Source of the DNA: Nordella sp. HKS 07
Lineage (GTDB): Bacteria; Pseudomonadota; Alphaproteobacteria; Rhizobiales; Aestuariivirgaceae
NCBI RefSeq assembly: GCF_011046735.1
Contig: NZ_CP049258.1
Location: 4,668,001 to 4,732,000 of the forward strand
DNA length: 64,000 bases
Direction: 5' to 3'
Below, piece by piece: positions 53,561-61,777 of the stretch. The notes under the pieces were generated by a model. It did not search any database and was not told the origin of the DNA. It saw only the letters and a list, made by a program, of their open reading frames with translations. The number at the start of each line of letters is the position of its first letter. Within the stretch, counting starts at the first letter, position 1. The position numbers and the translations under genes were made by a program.

Positions 53561-53746
53561 ATGCCTGCGAAATCGAAAGCCCAGCAGAAAGCGGCGGGCG
53601 CCGCCCTTGCCGCCAAGCGCGGCGATGCCAAGAAAAGCGAGCTGAAAGGTGCTTCGCGCGAGATGTACGATTCGATGAGCGAGAAGCAGCTGGAGGAATT
53701 CGCCGAGACAAAGCGCAAGGGCCTGCCGGAACATAAGCACGAGTAG
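53561..53746 (+). CDS. DUF3008 family small basic protein
   Basis: This 61-residue, highly charged protein (MPAKSKAQQKAAGAALAAKR at the start, ending KRKGLPEHKHE) matches the DUF3008 family of short alphaproteobacterial proteins. The function is unknown. The sequence has no hydrophobic core, suggesting a largely helical or disordered protein; the MPAKSKAQQKAAG opening and the SMSEKQLEEFAETKRKGLPE block are the conserved parts. The ribosome-binding site is inside a perfect 11-bp hairpin, which implies post-transcriptional control. It ends 3 bases before the convergent amidohydrolase stop. Confidence 0.85.
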   Translation: MPAKSKAQQKAAGAALAAKRGDAKKSELKGASREMYDSMSEKQLEEFAETKRKGLPEHKHE

Positions 53747-53748
53747 CT

Positions 53749-55230
53749 TTATTCGAGCGCAGCAATAACCGGATAGGCTGAGGAGAAAATCTCAGAGACC
53801 GGTGGGTGGCCGTAGGTCCGGTCGGGATAGCGCGCGATGAGGCCGTCGAACTGCTTCTGCGCGCGCGCCGCCTCGGCGGCAAAGTCCATGCCGGGAATCT
53901 GGCGATCTTCCATCACAAAGCGTCCGTCGATGACGACATTGCGCACATCGCGTCCCGTGGCGCTGATGAGCAGAGTCTGGATCGGGTCGATCACTTGGCC
54001 CATATCGGGGCTCGCCAGATCCCACACGACGATATCGGCCCGGCAGCCAAGCGCCAGGCGTCCGAGATCGGGCCTGTTCAGCGCCTCGGCGCCACCGAGC
54101 GTCGCGGCGTCGAAATAATGTTCGGCACGGCAGGTGGTGGCGCTTTGGTCCATGAGCCGGCAGACGATGAGGCCGACCTGCAGGTTGAGCAGCATGTCGG
54201 GCGGGGACGTGTCGGTGCCGAGCCCCATTCTGAGACCGAGCGCCCGATAGCGGGTGAAGCTCTCGAGGCCGTCGCCGAACCGCGCCGAGACCAGCGGGCA
54301 ATGGACGAGGGCGGCGCCCGCCTCGCGCACCAGATCCAGGTCGCGTCCGGGCCCTGCAATGTGGCGCGACGGACTGACGAAAATGCCATGCGGCAGCAAG
54401 GTGTGCTCCGACATGAAGTTCAGGCTCGCCAACCATTCGATTGATGTCTTGTCATGAAGGCGGCGGACCGTATCGCGCTCGAACTCACCTTGCGCGCAAT
54501 GGAGCCGGACTGGTACGTCAAGATCGGCGCCGGCCGCGGCCGTGCGCTGGAGCAGCCGCGCCGTGCAGGTCTCGATCCGGTCGGGCGCCAGCATGGTGCG
54601 GATCAGGCCCTGCGCCTTTCCCTCGAAGGTCCTGCAGAAACTGATCGCCTCATCGAGGCCCTTGAGGCCGCGCTCTTCGTCGAAATGAAGCTCGAAATGC
54701 TCAGGGCTCACCACATAGGGATTGCCGGTGCGATAAGCGGGACCGAGATAGACCCTGAGCCCCAGTTCCTCGGCAGCCTGCGCGGCGCCGGCGAATTCGT
54801 GCGTGGTCTCGCCCCATTCGCGGTAATAGAGGGACGCGATCGGCAGCGCGGTGGTGATGCCATTGCGGATGAGGCGGGCAAAGGCATGCCGCTTCTGGAA
54901 GACGAGCTCTTCGGGCGCATACATCTCATAAGGACCGGCTTCCATGTAGCTCTTGGGCCAGGTCCGACCCTTGCGCCAGGAGGGATGATTGTCGAAGGCG
55001 AGTATCGTCGTGTCGAGATCGGACAGCGCGTCGAGGTCGATGAAGCCGGGTGCGATTAGGGCGCGGCCGCAATCGCGCCGGCGGGCGATTTCTCCGGGAA
55101 AGCCGTGGCCCACGAAGATGATCTCGCCTGCCTCGAAGACCACTTCGCCACGTCGATAGAGGACATGACGGCCGTCGACATTACCCACCACCCAGTCGGC
55201 GGTCATGAGGGTTCTTCCACTCTCGCGCAT
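53749..55230 (-). CDS. Amidohydrolase-superfamily protein lacking the usual HxH metal motif
   Basis: This 493-residue protein has the chlorohydrolase/TRZ-like barrel with flanking beta-sandwich. Where active members have P-G-x-V/I-D/N-x-H-x-H after the first strand, it reads APGFIDLDALSDLD, so both first-strand histidines are replaced. Later metal-site positions remain: RLHCAQGE (about 245), SEHTLLPHGIF (about 270) and GLGTDTSPPDML (about 335). It may use a single metal ion or an aspartate ligand. The start at 55230 has AGGA upstream; an ATG at 55206 is an alternative. It is in the minus-strand block with a flavin reductase (19 bases upstream) and a GntR regulator. Confidence 0.85.
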   Translation of the reverse strand: MRESGRTLMTADWVVGNVDGRHVLYRRGEVVFEAGEIIFVGHGFPGEIARRRDCGRALIAPGFIDLDALSDLDTTILAFDNHPSWRKGRTWPKSYMEAGPYEMYAPEELVFQKRHAFARLIRNGITTALPIASLYYREWGETTHEFAGAAQAAEELGLRVYLGPAYRTGNPYVVSPEHFELHFDEERGLKGLDEAISFCRTFEGKAQGLIRTMLAPDRIETCTARLLQRTAAAGADLDVPVRLHCAQGEFERDTVRRLHDKTSIEWLASLNFMSEHTLLPHGIFVSPSRHIAGPGRDLDLVREAGAALVHCPLVSARFGDGLESFTRYRALGLRMGLGTDTSPPDMLLNLQVGLIVCRLMDQSATTCRAEHYFDAATLGGAEALNRPDLGRLALGCRADIVVWDLASPDMGQVIDPIQTLLISATGRDVRNVVIDGRFVMEDRQIPGMDFAAEAARAQKQFDGLIARYPDRTYGHPPVSEIFSSAYPVIAALE

Positions 55231-55249
55231 GCTGTGTTTCCTGGACTAT

Positions 55250-55921
55250 TCAGATTGAAGACGACTTCCGTGCCGACGGGCCCCGCTTGAGATCCTCCCA
55301 TTCGGAGATGGTCATGGTCGGGAGATCGAAATAGTCGCGCGTGCGCGCATAGCCATGTCCGCCCATGCGCCCGATCGCGTCGAGGCCATAGGGATCGATG
55401 TGAAGCCGGTCATTGACCAGGCCTGAGTGGATATGGGCTGCCAGCACTTCGCCGAGCACGATCTGGCGCGAGGCACCGATCTCGAGCGTCACATGCTGCT
55501 TGCATTCGAAGGCGACGGGCGATTCCGCGATGCGCGGGCAGGCCACCTTGTCGCCCGCAGCCGCGGTGAGGCCGGCTTCCTGCAATTCGTCGATGCCGGG
55601 CGCGAAGGGGACGGCGCAGACATTCATCGCCGCGAGGATGCTGTCGGAGACGATATTGACGGTAAAGACGCCGGTGATGCGGATGTTGCGGGCGGTGTCC
55701 TTGAAGGCGAGGTCCTGATGGCGGTTCTCGACGCCCAAGGCCAGGATGGCGGGTTCGGCCGAGAGGCAATTGAAGAAGCTGAAGGGCGCCGCATTGACCC
55801 GGCCCTGGCTGTCGACGGTTGTGACCAGCGCGATCGGGCGCGGCACCACGGCGCCGATCAGGAGCTTGTATTTCTGTCTTTCCGTAAGGGCGCTGAAATC
55901 GAAGCTGGTATTCCCGCTCAT
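55250..55921 (-). CDS. Flavin reductase-like FMN-binding protein
   Basis: This 223-residue protein has the split-barrel FMN-binding fold of the flavin reductase/flavoredoxin group: IGAVVPRPIALVTTVDSQGR (about 23-42), NAAPFSFFNCLSAEPAILAL (about 43-62) and NIRITGVFTVNIVSD. It could supply reduced FMN to a monooxygenase or reduce a small substrate directly. No partner monooxygenase is in the window. It lies between the GntR gene and the amidohydrolase, all on the minus strand, so it probably belongs to the same catabolic pathway. Confidence 0.86.
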   Translation of the reverse strand: MSGNTSFDFSALTERQKYKLLIGAVVPRPIALVTTVDSQGRVNAAPFSFFNCLSAEPAILALGVENRHQDLAFKDTARNIRITGVFTVNIVSDSILAAMNVCAVPFAPGIDELQEAGLTAAAGDKVACPRIAESPVAFECKQHVTLEIGASRQIVLGEVLAAHIHSGLVNDRLHIDPYGLDAIGRMGGHGYARTRDYFDLPTMTISEWEDLKRGPSARKSSSI

Positions 55922-55988
55922 GGGTATTGCATCCCTGATCTGGTGGAAGGATGGGGGAGGGCGATCGGATACTGAAGCGAGAAGCGCT

Positions 55989-56756
55989 CTACGCTTCGCC
56001 GGCCGGGCGATAGGCCGAGAGGATGTCCTGCAGGCTGCGTTCGCGCTTGACGTCGGTATCGAGGAGGCCGCGCGTCGCCACCGCGACGAGATGTTCGTCC
56101 ATCAGGCGGATCGCTTTCTCGACGTCGCCTGCCTCGAGTGCTTCGATCAGCGCCAGATGCTCGTTCACCGCGCATTCCGATGAATGCGGCCGGCCATAAA
56201 GGGCAAGGATCAGCGACCCGCGCGAAACCACTTCGCTGACGAAGCGGATCAACAACTCGTTGCCGGTGAACTGCGCCAGAAGCAGATGGAATTCGCCCGA
56301 CAACCGGATCGATTCGGGTTCGGCATGCCGCTTGGCTTCCTCCTCGCTCGCCACATGGGCGCGCAATTTTGTGAAATGCGCCGGCTCCAGCCGGGAGACG
56401 AGCTCTTCCAGGACCATGCGTTCGAGACCGCGTCGGACGCGGAAGATCGCCCGCGCTTCCTCGAGGCTGGGCGAGGCCACGGTGGCCCGCATATTGGGCT
56501 GCTGGACCACCAGTCCCTCGGCGACCAGTCGGACGATGGCGCTGCGCACCACCGTGCGGCTGACGCCGAAACTTGTGCCGACCGAATCCTCGGGCAGTTT
56601 CGTGCCTGGTGCCAGCGCCTGCTCGATGATGGCGCGGCGCAGCGACGTGTAAACATGCTCGGCGAGATTGCCCGCGCGACTTGCACGTTTTCCCTTCGGC
56701 CCCGGCCTGGCGGCTGTGCCCGTATGGTCCGTTTTTCGGCGAATCATGGCTGCCAA
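55989..56756 (-). CDS. GntR-family transcriptional regulator, FCD subgroup
   Basis: This 255-residue repressor has a winged helix (about 30-95: HVYTSLRRAIIEQALAPGTK, SFGVSRTVVRSAIVRLVAEG) and a C-terminal FCD helical ligand domain (about 105-245) with likely metal-binding positions in GEFHLLLAQF and the AVNEHLALIEALEAGD block. It is divergent from the ABC importer genes at 56974 onward and precedes the flavin reductase and amidohydrolase genes. An elaborate dyad 37 bases upstream (56793-56838) is the likely operator, which would let it control both directions. Confidence 0.92.
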   Translation of the reverse strand: MAAMIRRKTDHTGTAARPGPKGKRASRAGNLAEHVYTSLRRAIIEQALAPGTKLPEDSVGTSFGVSRTVVRSAIVRLVAEGLVVQQPNMRATVASPSLEEARAIFRVRRGLERMVLEELVSRLEPAHFTKLRAHVASEEEAKRHAEPESIRLSGEFHLLLAQFTGNELLIRFVSEVVSRGSLILALYGRPHSSECAVNEHLALIEALEAGDVEKAIRLMDEHLVAVATRGLLDTDVKRERSLQDILSAYRPAGEA

Positions 56757-56792
56757 TCACGATACTGCCTCGCCCCCTGCATAGCTATTGTC

Positions 56793-56838
56793 TACACTAT
56801 CTCAAAAATAATGTATACAGTTTTGATAAGATAGTGTA
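56793..56838. promoter_or_regulatory. Composite dyad operator for the divergent GntR/ABC genes
   Basis: TACACTATCT (56793-56802) and AGATAGTGTA (56829-56838) are perfect reverse complements. The inner palindrome TGTATACA (56812-56819) has exactly the same centre (56815.5). TGTATACA-like sites fit GntR/FCD operators. The region is AT-rich compared with its surroundings and lies between the divergent start codons at 56756 and 56974, so promoters for both sides probably overlap it. Confidence 0.7.
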
Positions 56839-56973
56839 TGCGATACGCCTGCCTCACAAAGGAGGCGGATCAAGCGGCGCACAGAACGTCGCGACGGGCA
56901 GGGCAGGCATGGCCGCTGATGTCGGCCAGTCACAGGCCGCTGCCGGATGGAAACGACCTGAGAGGAGGAGCTC

Positions 56974-58557
56974 ATGAAATCACTCACCAAGCTACTACCT
57001 GGCCTGGGCCTTGCGGCGGCGCTGATACTGCCCTTGGCGGCTTCGGCCACCGCGGCGGAGCTGCGCTGGGGCGCGTCGCGCGACATCGACTCGCTCGACC
57101 CCTATTCCTATGGCAGCACCTTTACAATCTCGACGCTGAACCATGTCTATGAAGGGCTGGTTCGCTATGACGATCAGCTGAAGATCGAGCCAGCGCTCGC
57201 GACCTCGTGGGAGGATATCTCGCCGACGGTCCGGCGCTTTCATTTGCGCAAGGGCGTGAAGTTCCATGACGGCGCGCCCTTCACGGCAGACGACGTCCTT
57301 GCCTCGCTCACAAGGGTGAGCGACCCGAAATCCCCGCTGCGCGGCAACCTGCCGGCCTATCAGGGAGCGGAGAAAATCGACGACTACACCGTCGATATCA
57401 AGGTCACCGAGAATTACCCGCTCATCCTCAACGACCTGACCAATATCCTCATCTTCGACAAGGAATGGCTCGTCGCCAATAACGCCACGGCCCCGACAGA
57501 TGTCGGCGCCGGCATCGAGGGCTATGCGACGACCCATGCCAATGGCACGGGTCCCTTCAAGGTCGTCTCGCGCAAGCCGGACGCCGAGACGGTCTTCGAA
57601 GCCAACAAGGACTGGTGGGACAAGCCGCGCCACAATATCGACCGGATGGTCTTCACGCCGATCTCCTCGCCCGCGACCGCCGTCGCGGCCCTGCTGTCGG
57701 GCCAGATCGACTACATGGAGAAGGCGCCGCTACAGGACATTCCACGCCTTAAGCAATCGCCCGGCATCCAGGTGCTGTCCAGCAACGAGCTGCGCACCGT
57801 CTTCTTCCTCTTCAACCGAGCCGACAAGCTCCAGGCGTCGGACGCCAAGAATCCGTTCAACGACGCCAAAGTGCGCGAGGCGCTGTACCGCGCCATCGAC
57901 ATCGACGTGCTGCAGAAGAAAGTGATGCGCGGCCTGTCGCGCACGACCGGCTCTATGGTGGCGCCGGCGATCCCGGGCTACGTGCCGGAGCTCGATGAGC
58001 GTCAGGCCTACGATCCCGAGAAGGCCAAGGCGCTGCTCGCCGAAGCGGGTTATGCCGACGGCTTCGGTTTCAACTTCGTCTGCGATAACAATGTCTATGT
58101 GAACGAAGAGGAGATCTGCCAGGCGGTGTCCTCCATGTGGGCGCGCATCGGCCTCAAGCCCAATCTCGATACCGCGCCGACCAGCATCCAGACGGTCAAG
58201 TTCGAGAGCGGCAAGTTCGATGTCGGCATTCTCGGCTGGGCCAATGAGCCGATGATCGACAGCTACTCGATCCTCGTGCAGGTGGCCCACTCCAAGACCG
58301 GCACGTCGGGCGTGTTCAACTGGGGCGGCTGGAAGGACGCTGAGGTCGACGCGCTGATCGATGCTGCCGGCAAGGAGCTCGACCGCGAGAAGCGACTGGC
58401 GCTGCAATCGAAAGCACTCCTGAAGCTCAAGCAGAATGTGGACTTCCTGCCGCTTCATCAGCAACCTATGGCCTGGGCCCTGGGTCCCAAGGTCAAGAGC
58501 GTGGTGCAGCTCTCTGACAACAAGTCGCGCCACTGGCTGACCGTCCTCAATAAGTGA
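56974..58557 (+). CDS. Dipeptide-type ABC transporter periplasmic binding protein
   Basis: This 527-residue protein has a signal peptide (MKSLTKLLPGLGLAAALILP, cleavage near ATAAEL) and the family 5 binding-protein fold: WGASRDIDSLDPYSYGSTFT, RRFHLRKGVKFHDGAPFTAD and NGTGPFKVVSRKPDAETVFE. GAGGAGG sits before the ATG. Family 5 proteins bind dipeptides, nickel, opines or other small molecules; the neighbouring hydrolase and racemase suggest a cyclic amide or modified amino acid. A hairpin follows its stop, as after oppA. Confidence 0.92.
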   Translation: MKSLTKLLPGLGLAAALILPLAASATAAELRWGASRDIDSLDPYSYGSTFTISTLNHVYEGLVRYDDQLKIEPALATSWEDISPTVRRFHLRKGVKFHDGAPFTADDVLASLTRVSDPKSPLRGNLPAYQGAEKIDDYTVDIKVTENYPLILNDLTNILIFDKEWLVANNATAPTDVGAGIEGYATTHANGTGPFKVVSRKPDAETVFEANKDWWDKPRHNIDRMVFTPISSPATAVAALLSGQIDYMEKAPLQDIPRLKQSPGIQVLSSNELRTVFFLFNRADKLQASDAKNPFNDAKVREALYRAIDIDVLQKKVMRGLSRTTGSMVAPAIPGYVPELDERQAYDPEKAKALLAEAGYADGFGFNFVCDNNVYVNEEEICQAVSSMWARIGLKPNLDTAPTSIQTVKFESGKFDVGILGWANEPMIDSYSILVQVAHSKTGTSGVFNWGGWKDAEVDALIDAAGKELDREKRLALQSKALLKLKQNVDFLPLHQQPMAWALGPKVKSVVQLSDNKSRHWLTVLNK

Positions 58558-58566
58558 CGCCGGATC

Positions 58567-58597
58567 GCCGGGAGCCGATTTGATGCGGGCTCCCGGC
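58567..58597 (+). promoter_or_regulatory. Intercistronic hairpin after the binding-protein gene
   Basis: GCCGGGAGCC (58567-58576) and GGCTCCCGGC (58588-58597) form a perfect 10-bp stem with an 11-base loop. It lies between the binding-protein stop and the first permease start (58618). It probably protects the upstream mRNA or attenuates downstream expression. Confidence 0.65.
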
Positions 58598-58617
58598 TTC
58601 CCAAAAGGATCAAACCC

Positions 58618-59610
58618 ATGATCTCGATGGTACTCAAGCGGATCGGCAATGCGGTGGCGGTGATGATCGCCGTGGCCTTTGTCGCCTTCATGATCTTCCA
58701 GTTCCTGGGCGATCCGGTCCAGCTAATGCTGAACGAGCAGGCGAGCCAGGCCGAGCGTGACGCGCTCAGGATCCGCCTCGGCCTCGACCAGAGCTTCGTC
58801 ATGCAGTTCGTGACCTTCATCACGCGCGCCGTGCAGGGCGATTTCGGCATCTCCTACCGCAATCAGCAGGAGGTCATGTCGCTGATCGCCGAACGTTTCC
58901 CGGCGACGCTGGAGCTGGTCCTCGTCTCCACCATAGTCGCCTTGAGCGTCGGCATCCCGCTCGGCGTCTATGCCGCGATCCGCAAGGGCAGTCCCGTCGC
59001 CCGTCTGCTCACCATCTTCTCGATGATCGGCGTGTCCATCCCGTCCTTCGTCATCGGCATTCTCCTGATCGTGGTCTTCGCGGTCCAGCTCAACTGGCTG
59101 CCGGCCTTCGGACGCGGCGAGGTTGTGCACTTCGGCAGCTGGTCGACAGGTCTCCTGACGCCCTCCGGCCGCAGCGCGCTCATCATGCCGGCGCTGTCGC
59201 TCGCCATGTTCCAGATCTCCTTCATCATGCGTCTGGTGACCGCCGAGATGCTCGAGGTGCTGCGCACCGACTATGTCAAATTCGCGCGCGCCCGCGGTCT
59301 TCCCAACCGCCTCGTTCATTTCCGGCACGCGCTTAGGAACTGCCTGATGCCGGTCGTCACCATGACCGGCATGATGATCGGCGACCTGATCGCCTTCGCG
59401 CTCGTCACCGAGACGGTGTTTCAGTGGCCGGGCATGGGTCAGCTCTTCGTGCAGGCGGTGATGTTCATCGATATGCCGGTGATGGCCGCCTATCTGATGA
59501 TCGTGTCGGCGATCTTCGTCACCATCAACACCATCGTCGATCTGATCTATCTGTGGGTCGATCCGAGATTGCGCCAGGCCGGCGTGGCGCGAGGTTACCA
59601 TGCACATTGA
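58618..59610 (+). CDS. Dipeptide-type ABC transporter permease (DppB type)
   Basis: This 330-residue permease has about six membrane segments. B-type features are LGLDQSFVMQFVTFITRAVQ, DFGISYRNQQEV, IPLGVYAAIRKGS and the ATPase-contact loop DYVKFARARGLPNRLVHF (about 219-236), then VTETVFQWPGMGQLFVQAV. It overlaps the next permease gene by 11 bases. AAAAGGA lies upstream of its ATG. Confidence 0.94.
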   Translation: MISMVLKRIGNAVAVMIAVAFVAFMIFQFLGDPVQLMLNEQASQAERDALRIRLGLDQSFVMQFVTFITRAVQGDFGISYRNQQEVMSLIAERFPATLELVLVSTIVALSVGIPLGVYAAIRKGSPVARLLTIFSMIGVSIPSFVIGILLIVVFAVQLNWLPAFGRGEVVHFGSWSTGLLTPSGRSALIMPALSLAMFQISFIMRLVTAEMLEVLRTDYVKFARARGLPNRLVHFRHALRNCLMPVVTMTGMMIGDLIAFALVTETVFQWPGMGQLFVQAVMFIDMPVMAAYLMIVSAIFVTINTIVDLIYLWVDPRLRQAGVARGYHAH

Positions 59611-60556
59611 TGAAGCGGGCCAGACGGGCCGCCTGGCGCACTGGCGCCAACGGCTGAGCGAGGCCTGGGACAGTGATCTCGCTTATAGCTTCCGCGGCTC
59701 GCCGATGGCGATGATCTCGGCCTTGATCCTCCTGATCGTGGCGCTGACGGCCTTTCTCGCTCCCCTGATCGCGGTGCAGAATCCCTATGACCTGACCCAG
59801 CTCTTCCTCGACAAGGCAGAGCTGCCGCCGGTCTGGAGCGAAGGCGGCGAAGCGCCCTATCTGCTCGGCACGGATGTGCAGGGCAGGGACGTATTGTCCG
59901 CGATTCTCTACGGCTCGCGCATCTCGCTGCTGATCGGCTTCGCCAGCGTTCTCGCCTCCATGGCGATCGGTGTCACCATCGGGCTGATCTGCGGCTTCGC
60001 CGGCGGCATCATCGATAATATCCTGATGCGGGTCGGCGATTTCGTCCTGTCGATCCCGACGCTTCTGGTGGCGATCCTGGTCAGCGCGCTGTTCCGCGAG
60101 ATGCTGCCGGTCAATCTGCGCGACACCTTCGCCCCGCTCATCCTGATGACCTCGATCGCCATCACGTCATGGGTGCAGTATGCGCGCATCGTGAGAGCCT
60201 CCGCCATGGTCGAGGCGCGCAAGGAGTATGTGCTGGCCGCCAAGATCCTCGAGGTCAGGACCACCCGCATTCTCCTGACCCATATCCTGCCGAATGTGAT
60301 GACGGCGGTCCTGGTGACAGCGACACTCAATCTCGGTCTCGCCGTTCTGGCCGAGGCGACTCTTTCGTTTCTCGGCGTCGGCATGCCGGTCACCCAGCCT
60401 TCGCTCGGCACGTTGATCCGCATCGGCAATCAGTATTTCTTCTCCGGCAGCTGGTGGGTGGTGCTGTTCCCGGCCTTCCAGCTCGGCCTCATCATACTTG
60501 CGGTCAATCTGCTCGGCGACTGGCTGCGCGACGCTCTCAACCCGAAGCTTCAGTGA
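59600..60556 (+). CDS. Dipeptide-type ABC transporter permease (DppC type)
   Basis: This 318-residue permease pairs with the DppB-type protein. It has a first helix near 33-60, a periplasmic loop of ordinary size, LGTDVQGRDVLSAILYGSRI, and the EAA-like loop EYVLAAKILEVRTTRILLTH (about 210-229). LAEATLSFLGVGMPVTQPSL is the C-type signature. It overlaps the preceding gene by 11 bases and is followed after 21 bases by the deaminase-like hydrolase, an enzyme gene inserted within the transporter operon. Confidence 0.94.
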   Translation: MHIDEAGQTGRLAHWRQRLSEAWDSDLAYSFRGSPMAMISALILLIVALTAFLAPLIAVQNPYDLTQLFLDKAELPPVWSEGGEAPYLLGTDVQGRDVLSAILYGSRISLLIGFASVLASMAIGVTIGLICGFAGGIIDNILMRVGDFVLSIPTLLVAILVSALFREMLPVNLRDTFAPLILMTSIAITSWVQYARIVRASAMVEARKEYVLAAKILEVRTTRILLTHILPNVMTAVLVTATLNLGLAVLAEATLSFLGVGMPVTQPSLGTLIRIGNQYFFSGSWWVVLFPAFQLGLIILAVNLLGDWLRDALNPKLQ

Positions 60557-60577
60557 TTTCGCAAAGAAGGTGCATCC

Positions 60578-61774
60578 GTGACGAATAAGACCATCATCAA
60601 GAATGTCCGTCCCTGGGGCGAGGCTGCGACCGACATCACCATCAGCGGCGACCGGATTGCCGCGATCGGCGCCGCCGGGCCTCACGCGGGAGCGGCAGTA
60701 ATCGACGGCGCCGGCGCCATCCTGCTGCCCGGCCTGATCGAAGCCCACACCCATCTCGACAAGACGCTGTTCGGCATGAAGTGGAACGTCAATGACGTGG
60801 GCTACACGCTCATCGACAAGATCACCAATGAGCGCGAGATGAAATCGAAGCTTGGCCTCGATCCGGCGCGCCAGTCGGCCCGCCAGGTAGCGATCTCGGT
60901 CGCGCGCGGCACCACCCACATCCGCAGCCATGTCGACATCGACACGGTGCATGGGTTGAAGGGCGTTGAAGGCGTCATGGCGACGCGCGAGAAGTATAAG
61001 GACTTCATCGACATCGAGATCGTCGCCTTCCCGCAGTCCGGCATGATGATCAGGCCGGGCACGGTGGAACTCATGGATGAGGCGTTGGCCATGGGCGCCG
61101 AGGTCGTCGGCGGCCTCGATCCGTCCTCGATGGACAAGGACCCGAAGGGGCATCTCGACACGATATTCGGGCTCGCCGCCAAGCACGGCAAGCCGCTCGA
61201 CATCCATCTGCACGAGCCGGGTGAGCTCGGGCTTTTCACCATGGGCATGATCGTCGAGCGCACCAAGGCGCAAGGACTCAACGGCAAAGTCACCATCAGC
61301 CATGCCTTCTGCCTCGGCCATAACGACTATCTCGTCGTCGGGCGCATGCTGGAGGATCTCGCCAGAAACGATATCGCCGTGATGACGACCGGGCCCTCGG
61401 GCTGGCCGTGCCCGCCGCTGATCCGCACCCTCGATGCCGGCATCACCGTCTGCTCGGGATCGGACGGTATTCGCGACTGCTGGCATCCCTGGGGCAGCGG
61501 CGACATGCTGGAGCGCGTGATGTATCTGGGCGAACGCAACTATCTCAGCCGTGACCGCGATATCAGACGCGTCTACGATGTGGTGACGCTCGGCGGCGCC
61601 AAGGTGATGAACATCGCCGACTACGGCCTCGCCGCCGGCAATATCGCCGATCTCATGCTCGTCGACGGCGAGGCGCTGGCCGAGGCGGTGGCCTCCTGCC
61701 GGCCGCGCCGTCTGGTGATGAAGCGTGGCCGCGTCGTCTCTGAGGACGGCGCCCACCCCTTCGAAGTGGCCTGA
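60578..61774 (+). CDS. Cytosine-deaminase-like amidohydrolase
   Basis: This 398-residue metal hydrolase starts at GTG 60578. It keeps the full site: HTHLDKT (first-strand histidines, about 57-63), HIHLHEPGE (about 206), SHAFCLGH (about 233) and SGSDGIRDCWHPWG (catalytic-site Asp, about 297). The S-D-x-I-R-D-x-W ending is characteristic of the CodA subgroup, which deaminates cytosine, isoguanine, creatinine or triazine-like rings. It lies inside the ABC transporter operon, between permease and ATPase genes, so it probably acts on the imported compound. Exact substrate unknown. Confidence 0.85.
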   Translation: MTNKTIIKNVRPWGEAATDITISGDRIAAIGAAGPHAGAAVIDGAGAILLPGLIEAHTHLDKTLFGMKWNVNDVGYTLIDKITNEREMKSKLGLDPARQSARQVAISVARGTTHIRSHVDIDTVHGLKGVEGVMATREKYKDFIDIEIVAFPQSGMMIRPGTVELMDEALAMGAEVVGGLDPSSMDKDPKGHLDTIFGLAAKHGKPLDIHLHEPGELGLFTMGMIVERTKAQGLNGKVTISHAFCLGHNDYLVVGRMLEDLARNDIAVMTTGPSGWPCPPLIRTLDAGITVCSGSDGIRDCWHPWGSGDMLERVMYLGERNYLSRDRDIRRVYDVVTLGGAKVMNIADYGLAAGNIADLMLVDGEALAEAVASCRPRRLVMKRGRVVSEDGAHPFEVA

Positions 61775-61777
61775 CAA

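Noticed and set aside
55918-56760. 280-codon frame overlapping the GntR gene on the same strand
   Set aside because: The alternative frame at 55989-56756 has the winged-helix and FCD motifs; the longer frame is Arg/Gly-rich and motif-free.
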